Positions 27,598-36,592 are shown, counted from the first letter of the stretch. The stretch: 54,128 nt of DNA from Corynebacterium spheniscorum (GCF_900113445.1 NZ_FOPJ01000010.1:40782-94909), one strand, 5' to 3'. The notes: a model not told the origin generated them from the letters alone. Program-made: numbers and translations.

Positions 27598-28059
27598 TTA
27601 GTGGACTCCGGTGGAGCCATAGCCGCCGGCGCCGCGTTGGGTCTCATCGAGTTCTGCTACTTCTTGGAAGCTGCAGAGCTCAACTTTTTGGACCACGAGC
27701 TGGGCGATGCGCATGCCGCGGGTGATTTCAATGGGGGTGTGCGGATCATGGTTAATAAGGCAGACTTTGATTTCCCCGCGGTAGCCAGCATCAATGGTGC
27801 CTGGGGTGTTAACCACGGATAAACCATGTTTGGCAGCTAAACCAGAGCGTGGGTGGATTAACCCTACGGTGCCTATAGGTAGTGCGATGGCAATACCGGT
27901 GGGCATGAGGGCCCGCTCGCCGGGGTTGAGGGTGAGGTCCTCAGTTGCGTAGAGATCTGCCCCGGCGTCTTCGGGGTGCGCGCGCTGCGGCATGGGCAGT
28001 TCGGGGTCTAGGCGATGAACCTGCACCACTACGTCTGGTTGCTTATTTTGCTCGTACAC
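27598..28059 (-). CDS. dut: Deoxyuridine 5'-triphosphate nucleotidohydrolase (dUTPase)
   Basis: This 153-residue trimeric dUTPase hydrolyses dUTP to dUMP, keeping uracil out of DNA and feeding dTMP synthesis. The five motifs are present: AGADLYA (motif 1), [11 protein letters not shown] (2), [16 protein letters not shown] (3), RIAQLVV (4) and [10 protein letters not shown] (5, C-terminal P-loop-like arm). Length is standard. The start is GTG 28059, which follows TAGGCT by 7 bases, so a leaderless message is likely. It faces the divergent DUF3093 gene, as in M. tuberculosis where dut is Rv2697c. Confidence 0.95.
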   Translation of the reverse strand: MYEQNKQPDVVVQVHRLDPELPMPQRAHPEDAGADLYATEDLTLNPGERALMPTGIAIALPIGTVGLIHPRSGLAAKHGLSVVNTPGTIDAGYRGEIKVCLINHDPHTPIEITRGMRIAQLVVQKVELCSFQEVAELDETQRGAGGYGSTGVH

Positions 28060-28066
28060 CTGAACC

Positions 28067-28072
28067 AGCCTA
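28067..28072 (-). promoter_or_regulatory. -10 hexamer TAGGCT for leaderless dut
   Basis: On the minus strand TAGGCT ends 7 bases before GTG 28059. It is identical in sequence and spacing to the aftC promoter hexamer. Confidence 0.5.
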
Positions 28073-28145
28073 CGTCAGTGTGGCGAAGTTTCTGGCCTTG
28101 GCAAGAGATTAGCTGGCATACCTCCCTTTAGGTTGCGTACTGAGA

Positions 28146-28151
28146 TAAGGT
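28146..28151 (+). promoter_or_regulatory. -10 hexamer TAAGGT for the DUF3093 gene
   Basis: TAAGGT ends 8 bases before GTG 28160, with no ribosome site in between. It is divergent from the dut promoter about 75 bases away. Confidence 0.45.
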
Positions 28152-28159
28152 GGTTCATT

Positions 28160-28714
28160 GTGACAAACCACGACGAAGCTCAAGCAGAAACCACGAACAC
28201 CGCAGCAGCGAAAGCCGCGACGGTGCTGTATCGCGAGCGCCAATGGGTTCCTATTTATTGGTGGGTGCTCGCGGCCTTTGTGGTGGCGCTTCTCACCGCG
28301 CAGATGGGTGCGAACCGTTCCCTTTGGTGGACCTATATCCCTGGCTTTGTGTTCGCCTTCTTGGCGGTGTGGATTTTGCTGTCTCTTTCTTCTACCCGCA
28401 TCACGGTGGAAGAAGACCCCGATGGCACCCGTTGGTTGCTCACCGGGCAAGCGCAATTACCGCATGATGTGGTGAGCCGTTCTTTGGCGGTACCGGCGAA
28501 TGCGAAGCGCAATGCCATGGGTAGGCAATTAGATCCGGCAGCCTTTGTGGTCTCGCATGGGTGGATCCCAGAGATGGTGATGTTGGTACTTGATGATCCA
28601 GAGGACCCCACCCCTTATTGGTTGGTGGGATCGAAGAACCCGGAGAAGCTCTTAGGCGCCTTCCTCCCTGATCAAGTGGATGCGGCGACTGCGCACTTCC
28701 ATGATGAGGATTAG
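28160..28714 (+). CDS. DUF3093 membrane protein
   Basis: This 184-residue protein fits the actinobacterial DUF3093 family found beside dut. After about 25 polar residues come the conserved YRERQWVPIYWW segment and two membrane helices (VLAAFVVALLTAQMG and YIPGFVFAFLAVWILLSL). The C-terminal half is a soluble domain with ITVEEDPDGTRWLLTGQAQLP and PYWLVGSKNPEKLLGAF. The function is unknown. The start is GTG 28160; reading from 28133 would ignore the -10 hexamer. A strong terminator follows nine bases after the stop. Confidence 0.88.
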   Translation: MTNHDEAQAETTNTAAAKAATVLYRERQWVPIYWWVLAAFVVALLTAQMGANRSLWWTYIPGFVFAFLAVWILLSLSSTRITVEEDPDGTRWLLTGQAQLPHDVVSRSLAVPANAKRNAMGRQLDPAAFVVSHGWIPEMVMLVLDDPEDPTPYWLVGSKNPEKLLGAFLPDQVDAATAHFHDED

Positions 28715-28722
28715 ATAGCAAG

Positions 28723-28753
28723 AACCCCGCTGGTAGTTACAGCGGGGTTTTCT
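28723..28753 (+). terminator. Terminator after the DUF3093 gene
   Basis: AACCCCGCT (28723-28731) and AGCGGGGTT (28741-28749) form a perfect 9-bp stem with a 9-base loop, followed by TTTCTTA. Confidence 0.9.
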
Positions 28754-28861
28754 TATGTGCAATCTCAGGCCCATGACGCAAGATAGGCGTGGCAGACCCG
28801 CATGGGGTGTGGACCTTCAGCAGATTTCACCGCGTGGGGTACGCGGGTCTCGGGGAAAGCT

Positions 28862-29155
28862 TTAGGCGCAGTCCATGCAGATCATGGAGCCGTCTTCTTC
28901 GGTGTGCGAGAGACGATTCTTGCGCTGCACCAGGTAGCAGCTGGAGCAGGTGAATTCGTTTTCGCGGCGCGGAACGAAGGTGACGGTGAGCTCTTCGCCG
29001 GAGAGGTCGGTAGTTGGCGGGGCGAAAGCTTCGACGATTTCGCCATCTTCATCCATGCCGGAGAAGGAAGTTTCCGCGGCCTTTAAGCCCTCGAGGGAAT
29101 CGGTCTCCAACTCTTCGTCGGCGCGGGTGCGGGGGGTGTCATAATCGGTCGACAT
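28862..29155 (-). CDS. DUF4193 zinc-ribbon-like protein
   Basis: This small acidic protein of 97 residues begins MSTDYDTPRTRADEE. The ATG at 29155 has a GAAAGGAC site upstream, and an upstream in-frame ATG at 29272 is not supported. The C-terminus carries two CxxC pairs (CSSC near 68 and CMDC at the very end) with VQRKNRLSH between, which should bind zinc. It matches the DUF4193 family of actinobacteria. The function is unknown; a role in nucleic-acid or protein contacts is only a guess from the ribbon. It is divergent from ppgK. In M. tuberculosis and C. glutamicum a suhB gene is expected close to ppgK; none is present here. Confidence 0.88.
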   Translation of the reverse strand: MSTDYDTPRTRADEELETDSLEGLKAAETSFSGMDEDGEIVEAFAPPTTDLSGEELTVTFVPRRENEFTCSSCYLVQRKNRLSHTEEDGSMICMDCA

Positions 29156-29499
29156 AGCTGGGTGCGTCCTTTCCGAAATCCGGGAATCGGCCCTAATAGG
29201 CGGGGCCGTGATGAACTCCTGGGTTAGCGCGCTAACGAGGCGCATATTAAGCGAAGAAAGTGAACTTGTCATATATGCAGGTCACGGAGGGTAAACCGGG
29301 CATAAATCGCGTGAATATGCGGGTTTTGTGCGCTGGGAAGCTACCAAAGTAGACAGCTTTGGAGAGTATTTCTACCTCAGTGGCTATAAAAACGCTCTTA
29401 TTTCAAGAAAATGTGGCCAAAACGTGACTTAACTCATAGGCGTGGTGTGGTGGTGACCTCTTCCTTTAAGGGGGCGTGTGCCGGGTTAAGATACTTTGC
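29156..29499. other. Intergenic region between DUF4193 and ppgK genes
   Basis: This 344-base divergent region holds the two promoters and no gene. No remnant of a suhB-like inositol monophosphatase gene can be read in any frame. It is AT-richer than its surroundings around 29270-29440. Confidence 0.5.
29487..29492 (+). promoter_or_regulatory. -10 hexamer TAAGAT for leaderless ppgK
   Basis: TAAGAT ends 7 bases before ATG 29500. The short interval leaves no room for a ribosome site. Confidence 0.5.
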
Positions 29500-30255
29500 A
29501 TGTCTTCTAACATCGGATTCGGTATTGATATTGGTGGGTCGGGCATTAAAGGTGCCCGGGTGGATTTAGATAGCGGGGAGTTTGTTGGCGAACGCATCCG
29601 CATTGATACTCCGCAACCTGCCGTGCCGGAGGCCGTGGCCGCCACGGTGAAAGAAATTTTGGACCAAGCCGAATGGGATGGCCCAGTGGGGATTACCATG
29701 CCGGCGGTGATCTCTGGGCAGGTGGCGCATACCGCTGCGAATATTGATCCCAGCTGGATTGGCACCGATGTGCAGGAGCTTTTCTCCCGGCACCTAGATG
29801 GCCGCGAAGTAACCGTATTAAATGATGCGGATGCCGCAGGCATTGCCGAAGCCGTGTACGGCGATGAACGGGCCAGAAAAGGCAATGTCATTTTTCTCAC
29901 CTTTGGCACCGGCATTGGTTCGGCATTTTTGGTAGATGGTCAGCTCTTCCCCAATACCGAATTGGGCCATATGGTCATCGACGGCAAGGAAGCTGAGCAC
30001 CGCGCTTCTTCAGCGGTGAAGGAACGCAAGGGCTTGAGCTTTAAGCAGTGGGCCAAGCGCGTCTCGAAGGTGCTCAAGGCCTATGAGGTGCTCTTCTTCC
30101 CCACCCTATTTATCGTGGGTGGAGGCATTTCTCGTAAGCATGAGAAGTGGATTCCACTTCTTGATTGCACGACCACGGTGGTGCCAGCACAGCTGCGGAA
30201 CCGCGCAGGCATTGTGGGTGCTGCGATGGCGGTACAACGGCACCTGCAGCCCTAA
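29500..30255 (+). CDS. ppgK: Polyphosphate glucokinase
   Basis: This 251-residue ROK-family kinase phosphorylates glucose using polyphosphate (and often ATP). It starts [19 protein letters not shown], the phosphate-1 motif typical of actinobacterial Ppg[26 protein letters not shown] near 135-160 includes the phosphate-2 motif and the glucose-binding Glu and His, and the C-terminal [14 protein letters not shown] is the adenosine-like motif. The zinc-site cluster of some ROK repressors is absent, fitting a kinase. It precedes sigA directly, as in M. tuberculosis (Rv2702-Rv2703). The start at 29500 is set by family N-terminus and promoter spacing. Confidence 0.95.
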   Translation: MSSNIGFGIDIGGSGIKGARVDLDSGEFVGERIRIDTPQPAVPEAVAATVKEILDQAEWDGPVGITMPAVISGQVAHTAANIDPSWIGTDVQELFSRHLDGREVTVLNDADAAGIAEAVYGDERARKGNVIFLTFGTGIGSAFLVDGQLFPNTELGHMVIDGKEAEHRASSAVKERKGLSFKQWAKRVSKVLKAYEVLFFPTLFIVGGGISRKHEKWIPLLDCTTTVVPAQLRNRAGIVGAAMAVQRHLQP

Positions 30256-30666
30256 GGGGCCTCTCTATAGGGGCACGCCGAGGTGGGTGTAGGCGGGTAG
30301 CACAGTGTGAGCCACAAGGTGGTTGATAGCCGCTAAGTGGGTGAATTGTACGTGTGTACCTGCGAGGAATCTTCACGCTAGGTAGAGGGCGGGCACCCGC
30401 TTTGGGCGCAACTTGTCCTATACTGGGCGGTTGATTACGTGACGATCACTCACCCAGTGTCTGCGTTATCCCCAAAAGCAATGGTTTCGGTGACTCCTGC
30501 GGGAGTCTCTTTGGCGCCTTTGTGGCAGCTTATGCCCAGATTTTTCTTGGCATGAAACCGGTTGGCGGGAATAAGGCGGATCATTTTGGTGTTGAGGTCG
30601 CCAGTAGCGAGAACAGTATGTGGTTCTCAATGGTCGATAAGTGTAAGCGAAGCTGAAAGGGCGTCC
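30256..30666. other. Intergenic region upstream of sigA
   Basis: This 411-base region holds the sigA promoter area and no gene. TATACT at 30419-30424 is a good -10 candidate, giving a leader of about 235 bases. GTACGTGTGTAC (30348-30359) resembles the motif upstream of dxs. AAAGGG lies just before GTG 30667. Confidence 0.5.
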
Positions 30667-32766
30667 GTGACAGCCACTGGAGCATCAGGCAAGGCACCCG
30701 CTGGTGAAGAGGCGGAGAAGACTACCGCCGACACCCCCGCGACCTCCACGAATGTGAAGAAGGTAGCCAAGAAGGCAGTAGCCAAGAAGACTGCAAAAAA
30801 GGCAGTGAAGAAGGCGGTGCGCAAAGCCACTCCGAAGACAAGCAGCACACCCGCTGCTGAGGTGACTGAAGCGACGGCTGACGCTGCTGCGGCTAGCGCT
30901 GCGGATAAGAAGGTTGCGGCTGCGGCTGATAAGGCTGCGGCGGAAGAGCCGGCAACCACTACCGCGAGCACCACCGCTGCCACCGGTACCGCTAAGAAGA
31001 CCACCGCGAAGAAGGTTGCCAAGAAGGCCCCGGCGAAGAAAACCGCACGGAAGGTAACCAAGAAGGCCGCTAGCACCGCGGATTCGGGCAAGGCAGAAGC
31101 AGCGACGTCTAGCGATGCCACTGCTGACGCCGCAGCAGCAGATAATGCTGAGCCCACGGTCTCGGAGAGCGCAAAGAAAGCAGCACCAGCGAAGAAAACC
31201 GCCAAGAAGGTTGCCAAGAAAACCGCTCGGAAGGTGACCAAGAAGGCGGCACCTGCGAAGGAAGCTGCCACTGAAGCAGCTGCGGTTGAAGCTGAGGCTG
31301 CGGAAGAGGCGGAGAAGCCAGCTAAGAAGACTCCCGCCAAGAAGGCTCCGGCGAAGAAGACTGCGCGGAAGGTAGCTAAGAAGGCACCTGCGAAGGCTTC
31401 GGCGAAGACCGCGAAGGATGAGGAGCCGATCCTGGATCCGGAAGCGGAAGCCGAGGAGGCTTTGGCAACCGCCGCGGAGGCTTTGAAGCGCCCTGCGAAG
31501 AAGGCTCCGGCGAAGAAGAGCGCTAAGAAGGCTTCGCGTCCGGCAGCGGTGAAGCAGGCGGAGCCAGCCGCGTTGGATGATGATGATGACGATGATCCTT
31601 TGATCGATTCCAGTGTGGTGATCGGTGAGGATGATGAGGAAGCTGGCTACTCTGCGGTTCTAACCGATGATGAGGATTTTGCCGCGGATGATGACGCCGA
31701 TGATGTAGCCCCCGTCGCCGATGATGATGTCGAAGACGAAGAGGACGACGAAGACGATGGCTCCAGTGTGTGGGATGAGGATGAATCCGCCGCACTGCGC
31801 CAGGCCCGTAAGGATGCGGAATTAACCGCGTCGGCTGACTCCGTTCGTGCTTATTTGAAGCAGATCGGTAAGGTTGCGCTGCTGAATGCCGAGCAGGAAG
31901 TGTCCTTGGCGAAGCGTATTGAGGCTGGTCTTTATGCCACCTACCGGATGGAGCAGATGGAGGAGGCCTTCGCTAATGGCGATAAGGATGCTCGTCTGAC
32001 TCCGGCGGTGAAGCGTGATTTACGCGCAATTGCTCGTGATGGGCGTAAGGCGAAGAATCACCTGCTCGAGGCGAACCTGCGCCTGGTGGTGTCTTTGGCG
32101 AAGCGTTATACCGGTCGCGGCATGGCGTTTTTGGATTTGATCCAGGAAGGTAACTTGGGTCTGATCCGTGCGGTGGAGAAATTCGACTACACCAAGGGCT
32201 ATAAGTTCTCTACCTATGCGACCTGGTGGATTCGTCAGGCGATTACCCGTGCCATGGCGGATCAGGCGCGTACCATCCGCATTCCGGTGCACATGGTGGA
32301 GGTCATTAATAAGCTGGGCCGCATCCAACGTGAGCTGCTGCAGGATTTGGGCCGTGAGCCCACCCCGCTGGAGTTGGCGAAGGAAATGGATATCACCGAG
32401 GAGAAGGTCCTCGAGATCCAGCAATATGCCCGCGAGCCGATCTCCCTGGACCAGACCATTGGTGATGAGGGTGACTCGCAGCTCGGTGACTTCATTGAAG
32501 ACTCCGAAGCCGTAGTGGCTGTGGATGCGGTGAGCTTTACGCTGCTACAGGATCAGCTACAAGATGTGCTGCAAACCCTTTCTGAGCGTGAGGCTGGTGT
32601 GGTGCGCTTGCGCTTTGGTTTGACCGATGGCATGCCGCGCACTTTGGATGAGATCGGGCAGGTATATGGCGTGACCCGTGAGCGTATCCGCCAGATTGAG
32701 TCCAAGACCATGTCGAAGCTGCGGCACCCCTCGAGGTCGCAGGTTCTGCGCGACTACTTGGATTAG
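30667..32766 (+). CDS. sigA: Primary RNA polymerase sigma factor SigA with long N-terminal extension
   Basis: This 699-residue group 1 sigma-70 has its conserved part only after about residue 390. Region 1.2 begins [20 protein letters not shown]. Regions 2.1-2.4 include [38 protein letters not shown] and the [13 protein letters not shown] -10-binding helix. Region 4.2 is [20 protein letters not shown]. The first 300 residues are Ala/Lys/Thr-rich with many AKKTAKK-like motifs resembling histone H1 tails. An acidic stretch of about 90 residues (Asp/Glu runs) follows. C. glutamicum SigA is about 500 residues, so the extension is far longer. GTG 30667 has AAAGGG 7 bases upstream; no better start is visible. 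Confidence 0.95.
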   Translation: MTATGASGKAPAGEEAEKTTADTPATSTNVKKVAKKAVAKKTAKKAVKKAVRKATPKTSSTPAAEVTEATADAAAASAADKKVAAAADKAAAEEPATTTASTTAATGTAKKTTAKKVAKKAPAKKTARKVTKKAASTADSGKAEAATSSDATADAAAADNAEPTVSESAKKAAPAKKTAKKVAKKTARKVTKKAAPAKEAATEAAAVEAEAAEEAEKPAKKTPAKKAPAKKTARKVAKKAPAKASAKTAKDEEPILDPEAEAEEALATAAEALKRPAKKAPAKKSAKKASRPAAVKQAEPAALDDDDDDDPLIDSSVVIGEDDEEAGYSAVLTDDEDFAADDDADDVAPVADDDVEDEEDDEDDGSSVWDEDESAALRQARKDAELTASADSVRAYLKQIGKVALLNAEQEVSLAKRIEAGLYATYRMEQMEEAFANGDKDARLTPAVKRDLRAIARDGRKAKNHLLEANLRLVVSLAKRYTGRGMAFLDLIQEGNLGLIRAVEKFDYTKGYKFSTYATWWIRQAITRAMADQARTIRIPVHMVEVINKLGRIQRELLQDLGREPTPLELAKEMDITEEKVLEIQQYAREPISLDQTIGDEGDSQLGDFIEDSEAVVAVDAVSFTLLQDQLQDVLQTLSEREAGVVRLRFGLTDGMPRTLDEIGQVYGVTRERIRQIESKTMSKLRHPSRSQVLRDYLD

Positions 32767-32793
32767 TGGTTGAGGCTTGTGGCTGAGGCTTTG

Positions 32794-32834
32794 AGGGCCC
32801 GGTGTTTTCCGTTGTGGGAAGTGCCGGGCCCTTT
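32794..32834 (+). terminator. Terminator of sigA
   Basis: GGGCCCGG (32795-32802) pairs with CCGGGCCC (32824-32831), followed by TTTG. It is 28 bases after the sigA stop codon. Confidence 0.75.
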
Positions 32835-32893
32835 GCTACTTAACCCACCCTTTTTTGTTACTTAGCCCGGGAAGCCCGTGGGAATAAGGAAAG

Positions 32894-32949
32894 CGCTCCC
32901 CTAGCGTGCAGCACACCTCAAGTTAAGGCGGCAGCTCGCTGTGGGGAGC
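32894..32949 (-). terminator. Terminator of the DUF418 gene
   Basis: CGCTCCCC (about 32895-32902) and GGGGAGCG (32942-32949) form an 8-bp stem. On the minus strand the second arm runs into GCTTTCCTT. It lies 21 bases past the DUF418 stop. Confidence 0.7.
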
Positions 32950-32969
32950 GATTAGCTATGTGGCCCTAG

Positions 32970-34562
32970 TTAGGGCTGGTTCGGAGGCTGGTAGCCCTGC
33001 GGGGGCTGCTGGCCCTGCGGGGGTTGCTGGCTCTGCGGGTGTTGCTGGCCGGAGTACGGTTCTTGTCCCGGGTAGTGGGGTTGGCCGTGTGGATCCTGCG
33101 AACCCAGTGGGACTTGCTGACCCTGCGGGGGTTGCTGCCCTTCCAGTGCCGAAACATGTTCGGGATAGGGCTGCGAAGGAATCTGGTTCCTCTTCGCAGC
33201 TTTCTTCCGCATCTTTTCTAACTGCTTTTCGGTGGGCTCCCAGCGTTGTTGGAGTCCCTTCTTACCATAGGACAAGCGACGATGCAGTGCTTCGAAAGGC
33301 CCTGGCTTGCCCGCGAGCTCCAAGCCGTAGCAAATAATCAAGGTAAGCACCCACACTCCCGCAGACCAAGCCAATGCCACCGCGGCACCTTGGTCGCGGC
33401 CAAGCCCGAGGCCAAAGCGGGTGACCAGGATGCTAAAGAGAATCGACTGCGCAATATAGCCGGTCATTGAGCGGCGCCCTAAAGCGCAAATGGGTTTGAG
33501 CCAGCCGGGAATCAGAGTTTGGGGATCAACACCTTCTTCGGCAGCGCGATTGAGGCGACGCTGGAAAGGCTCGGCGGCAAGAACAATAGCCGCGAGGATA
33601 CCGGGGCCGGTCCAGGTTCCTGCCCATTCCACCACGAAGAAAAGAGACATAGGCACGAAGGCCTCAGCACCCCCGGAAGCCATCCGATCCATGAGGTTTT
33701 CACCGCTAAGCGACAGTGCGGTCGCGGCTGCGCCGGTGGCGATGCCGATAATCACAGCGATAATGACTGCACCCCAGAGCACCTTGCGGTATTGGTCAAC
33801 GTTGTCCATGATGCGGCGGCGTGCTGCCACAAAACCGATAAGCACTAGCGGGAAGAGTTGTGGTGCAGCGAAGAACACTCCGAGACCTTGCGAGGCCACA
33901 ACTAGGGGCGACCACGCTAACTGTTCCCCGTAGGTTTTCGCTGAGAAGCTCGGGCCGTTGGCATTCACGCTCATAGCGAAGCCACCGGCCTCACCGGATT
34001 GCGTGGCGAACCAGATCCCGACAATCGGTAGCACCACCATGATCACAACCGATAGTGCCGCCAACCCGGCGGCGATCCACAGCAGCCATTTATCTCTCAG
34101 CCCAATCAAAAGGGCCAAAAGCATGCCGAAGACACCGTAGAAGAACATGATGTCGCCGAAATAGAGGAAGACCATGTGCAGAATGCCGAACACCGCAAGC
34201 AGGCCATAGCGTTTGGCGATGGTCTTCATCGCTGCGGACCGCGGATAGTAGCGCCGCATGAGCGACAAGCTGATCATGCCTAAGCCATAGCCCAGCAAAG
34301 TGGTGAACATCGGCAGGCCGCGAACATTGAAGAAAAACGCGGTGAGAGCGATCGCGATTTTGTCGATGATGGAGTCGTTGACGACCGCACCTAAGACTGA
34401 GGTTGAGGTGTAGCCGTGGTCGCCGATACCTCCGTCTGCTGATAACCAGGTGGTCACGCCGTTGGCGCAGGCAATGCCTAAAAGCGTGAGGCCGCGGGCG
34501 GCGTCCGGGGCGATGAGGCGGCGGCGTGCGTTAGTTCTTTCCGCCTGTTGTGCATAGCTCAT
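32970..34562 (-). CDS. DUF418 family membrane protein with Gln/Pro-rich C-terminal tail
   Basis: This 530-residue protein starts with RRLIAPDAARGLTLLGIACAN, the typical DUF418/YeiB-like entry. About ten to eleven hydrophobic segments follow; GRRSMTGYIAQSILFSILV near 368-386 is the family signature of the C-terminal DUF418 domain. After about residue 430 comes a basic stretch (KQLEKMRKKAAKRNQ) and a tail of about 80 residues rich in Gln, Pro and Gly with QQPPQGQ repeats. The function is unknown; related proteins are thought to be acyl-transfer or transport-like membrane proteins. It is convergent with sigA and heads a minus-strand group of membrane protein genes. Confidence 0.82.
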   Translation of the reverse strand: MSYAQQAERTNARRRLIAPDAARGLTLLGIACANGVTTWLSADGGIGDHGYTSTSVLGAVVNDSIIDKIAIALTAFFFNVRGLPMFTTLLGYGLGMISLSLMRRYYPRSAAMKTIAKRYGLLAVFGILHMVFLYFGDIMFFYGVFGMLLALLIGLRDKWLLWIAAGLAALSVVIMVVLPIVGIWFATQSGEAGGFAMSVNANGPSFSAKTYGEQLAWSPLVVASQGLGVFFAAPQLFPLVLIGFVAARRRIMDNVDQYRKVLWGAVIIAVIIGIATGAAATALSLSGENLMDRMASGGAEAFVPMSLFFVVEWAGTWTGPGILAAIVLAAEPFQRRLNRAAEEGVDPQTLIPGWLKPICALGRRSMTGYIAQSILFSILVTRFGLGLGRDQGAAVALAWSAGVWVLTLIICYGLELAGKPGPFEALHRRLSYGKKGLQQRWEPTEKQLEKMRKKAAKRNQIPSQPYPEHVSALEGQQPPQGQQVPLGSQDPHGQPHYPGQEPYSGQQHPQSQQPPQGQQPPQGYQPPNQP

Positions 34563-34627
34563 AGCAGTGTGGGGTTCTCTTAACTTTTTGATGGGATATG
34601 TGGGTGAAAAGCGAAAAGATACAAAGA

Positions 34628-34685
34628 AGTGCCGGGGGCGAGGGTGGCTGCGCCATGAGCGCTAGCTAGCCATGCATCCGGCACT
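34628..34685. terminator. Hairpin after the DUF4190 gene
   Basis: AGTGCCGG (34628-34635) and CCGGCACT (34678-34685) form an 8-bp stem with a GC-rich loop that has its own small dyad (GCTAGC). On the minus strand TCTTTG follows. It ends the gene at 34704-35489. Confidence 0.65.
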
Positions 34686-34703
34686 TTCCGCGGAGACAAG
34701 AAG

Positions 34704-35489
34704 TTAGTTGGCGCCGGTCTTCTCCTCGAGGGTGCCCTGAACCTTTTCTTCGATGCACTTTTGGACAGCCTCTTTATCTTCAAGCTTCGTGCACTCTTGG
34801 AGGTCAGCGTCATTGAAGAAGTAGTACAGGCCGGCTGCGCCGATAGCCATGAGAATTGCCGTGATCAAACCAATGATGATCGCGGCCACCGACATCCCCA
34901 TGCGGCGTTTACCGAACTCAATCTTGCGGGCCTTGACCACGCCAATGATGCCCAGAATCACGCCGACAATAGCGAAGGGCACAACCAGGGGCCCAAGCAA
35001 GAACATGGCCACAACCGAGACCACGGCGAAACCAAGAGCCCAGGGGGCAACCTTATTGATTTCTTCGGGTTGACCCCAGCCACCACCAGCGGGAGCAGCA
35101 CCTGGGTAACCGCCCTCTGGGTAGCCATCTTCAGGGTATGCCCCACCCGGGTAAGCACCACCGGGGTATGCACCATCAGCTGCGGGTGCACCAGCAGCGG
35201 CACCCGTATAGGGGGCAGCACTTCCCGGCGCGCCACCTTCACCGGGGCGACCGGGGATCTCACTGCTAGCACTTGGGTACTCGGGGCCTTCGGACTGCGG
35301 GTAGACCGGCTCTTCATAGCGCGGGCTATCGAAGCCAGGTTCGGTAGGCTGAACGCCCTCAGTGGGCAGGTGCCCTTCCGGTGCTGCCTCATGGGCACCG
35401 CCCTGGTAGGCGTCGCTGTTGTTTAGGCTTCCGTTGTCCTTGTCGAAGGGGTTGGAGTTGGAAGGGTTCCGGCCTTCAGGAGTCGTCAT
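34704..35489 (-). CDS. DUF4190-type membrane protein with Gly/Pro/Tyr-rich N-terminus
   Basis: This 261-residue protein has a disordered N-terminal half of about 140 residues, ending in repeats of the type GGAYPGGAYP. Two membrane segments follow (APWALGFAVVSVVAMFLLGPLVVPFAIVG with a second arm ILGIIGVVKARK, and SVAAIIIGLITAILMAIGAAGLYYF), as in DUF4190 proteins. The last 35 residues are charged with two Cys (LQECTKLEDKEAVQKC). The acidic, proline-rich tail is likely cytoplasmic; this is an inference from positive residues (KARKIEFGKRRMG) between helices. Function unknown. It belongs to a set of four similar neighbours. Confidence 0.75.
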   Translation of the reverse strand: MTTPEGRNPSNSNPFDKDNGSLNNSDAYQGGAHEAAPEGHLPTEGVQPTEPGFDSPRYEEPVYPQSEGPEYPSASSEIPGRPGEGGAPGSAAPYTGAAAGAPAADGAYPGGAYPGGAYPEDGYPEGGYPGAAPAGGGWGQPEEINKVAPWALGFAVVSVVAMFLLGPLVVPFAIVGVILGIIGVVKARKIEFGKRRMGMSVAAIIIGLITAILMAIGAAGLYYFFNDADLQECTKLEDKEAVQKCIEEKVQGTLEEKTGAN

Positions 35490-35647
35490 ACAGAAGTAGT
35501 CCTTATCTGAAATCTCAGGAAAAGCTGAAAATAGTCTGCGTTCAGGCTACCTGTGATCTACACCCAGCTGCATGTCAGGCCTTAGAATCGTATCGGATTT
35601 GTTATGTACGACCACCTAGAAACGATTTTTAGCAATTGTGATTGTGT

Positions 35648-36097
35648 TTAAATCTGGTCGACCACGAGCATGAGCACGACGCCTAGGAAGAAGACGATCA
35701 TGCTGAGGAAAAGTCCGGCCATTGATCGGCCGAAGCGGGGTTTTCCAGAGTGCATCGCCACGCCCTTCACCAATCCGCCGAACCCAGCGAATGCTCCCAG
35801 CACAGCCAAGGCAATGCCCACGTAAGCGTAGCCAAGGGAGATAACTGCAACGGCACCAACTAGCGCCAGCCCGAAAGACCAGACAGCCCAGGAGTTGTTG
35901 TCCTCGACAGTATTGATGGCGTATCCATTGCCCTCACCATTGGTGGTTACCAGGTAGCCGGTATTGACACCGGCGGCGTTGAAGTGATTCGGGGCGGTAA
36001 CCGGTGGGAAGGCGGCGGTGCTGGGCTTGTAGTCGTAGGCATCTGCACCAGGGGTGTGAGAGAAACCAGAGGTGTCGGCAGCTCCGGAGGTGGTCAC
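35648..36097 (-). CDS. Small membrane protein with polar N-terminus
   Basis: This 149-residue protein has about 68 polar residues, then three hydrophobic segments (SWAVWSFGLALVGAVAVISLG, YVGIALAVLGAFAGFGGLV and GRSMAGLFLSMIVFFLGVVLMLVV). The layout resembles DUF4190 proteins and the neighbouring gene, so a duplication followed by divergence is possible. I cannot name a function. The start GTG 36097 has GAAGGTTC upstream. A 19-bp tandem repeat lies 27-64 bases upstream, in its leader or promoter. Confidence 0.7.
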   Translation of the reverse strand: MTTSGAADTSGFSHTPGADAYDYKPSTAAFPPVTAPNHFNAAGVNTGYLVTTNGEGNGYAINTVEDNNSWAVWSFGLALVGAVAVISLGYAYVGIALAVLGAFAGFGGLVKGVAMHSGKPRFGRSMAGLFLSMIVFFLGVVLMLVVDQI

Positions 36098-36123
36098 GGC
36101 GAAGAACCTTCTTTCAAATCTTC

Positions 36124-36161
36124 AGGTTGCGCGATTGCGCTTAGGTTGCGCGATTGCGCTT
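36124..36161. repeat. Two perfect 19-bp tandem units
   Basis: AGGTTGCGCGATTGCGCTT occurs twice without a gap (36124-36142 and 36143-36161). Each unit contains GCGC-GATT-GCGC. They lie just upstream of the 35648-36097 gene, within its presumed leader, and may be a regulator site or an RNA structure. Confidence 0.85.
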
Positions 36162-36499
36162 AAGCATCTGTGCTCTACTGTATGGCCTTCACCGACCGGC
36201 TTACTCGCACTTTTTACGCTCTGACCTTTAGAAATAGCTCTCCATCTCAGGGGTACCTCAGTGGGGTCTATCGGCTTTCGCTCCGGCCTTAGAATCCTGT
36301 GCTTGAGCTTGGGTAACCCTGCTTGAGGTCGTAGAAAATTATTCCTCTTTGTGCGCTGGATGATCACCTGGTTTCTTGTCCTTCTCAGGGACTACCCGGA
36401 GCCAGCGCTATGAGATAAACCAGGGTTTCTTCAGTGCGCTCTATGGGAATGCGCGGCTACTTCCCTACCCTCTTTTGTGGTGGTTGGGGAAATAGGGAA

Positions 36500-36539
36500 A
36501 ACCCTCAGCTCAACCACGGTGATGGTCAAACTGAGGGTT
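36500..36539 (-). terminator. Terminator after the 583-residue protein gene
   Basis: AACCCTCAG (36500-36508) and CTGAGGGTT (36531-36539) form a perfect 9-bp stem. On the minus strand TTTCCCTATTTCC follows. It is about 53 bases past the stop codon. Confidence 0.85.
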
Positions 36540-36592
36540 ATGAAAGATTTAGCGGAAGATCGTGGAGTTCCTGCAGGCCTAGTTCGCGGCGA

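Larger units (their letters stand above)
36098..36592. other. Intergenic region with a tandem repeat and a terminator
   Basis: No gene is seen in this 495-base stretch; open frames here lack start signals. It contains the two 19-bp tandem units at 36124-36161 and the terminator of the 583-residue protein gene at 36500-36539. Confidence 0.5.

Noticed and set aside
30627..31340. Long minus-strand open frame of 237 codons opposite the sigA N-terminus
   Set aside because: It is the antisense of the Lys/Ala repeats; alanine/valine/phenylalanine low complexity mirrors the repeat codons, and sigA on the plus strand is clear.
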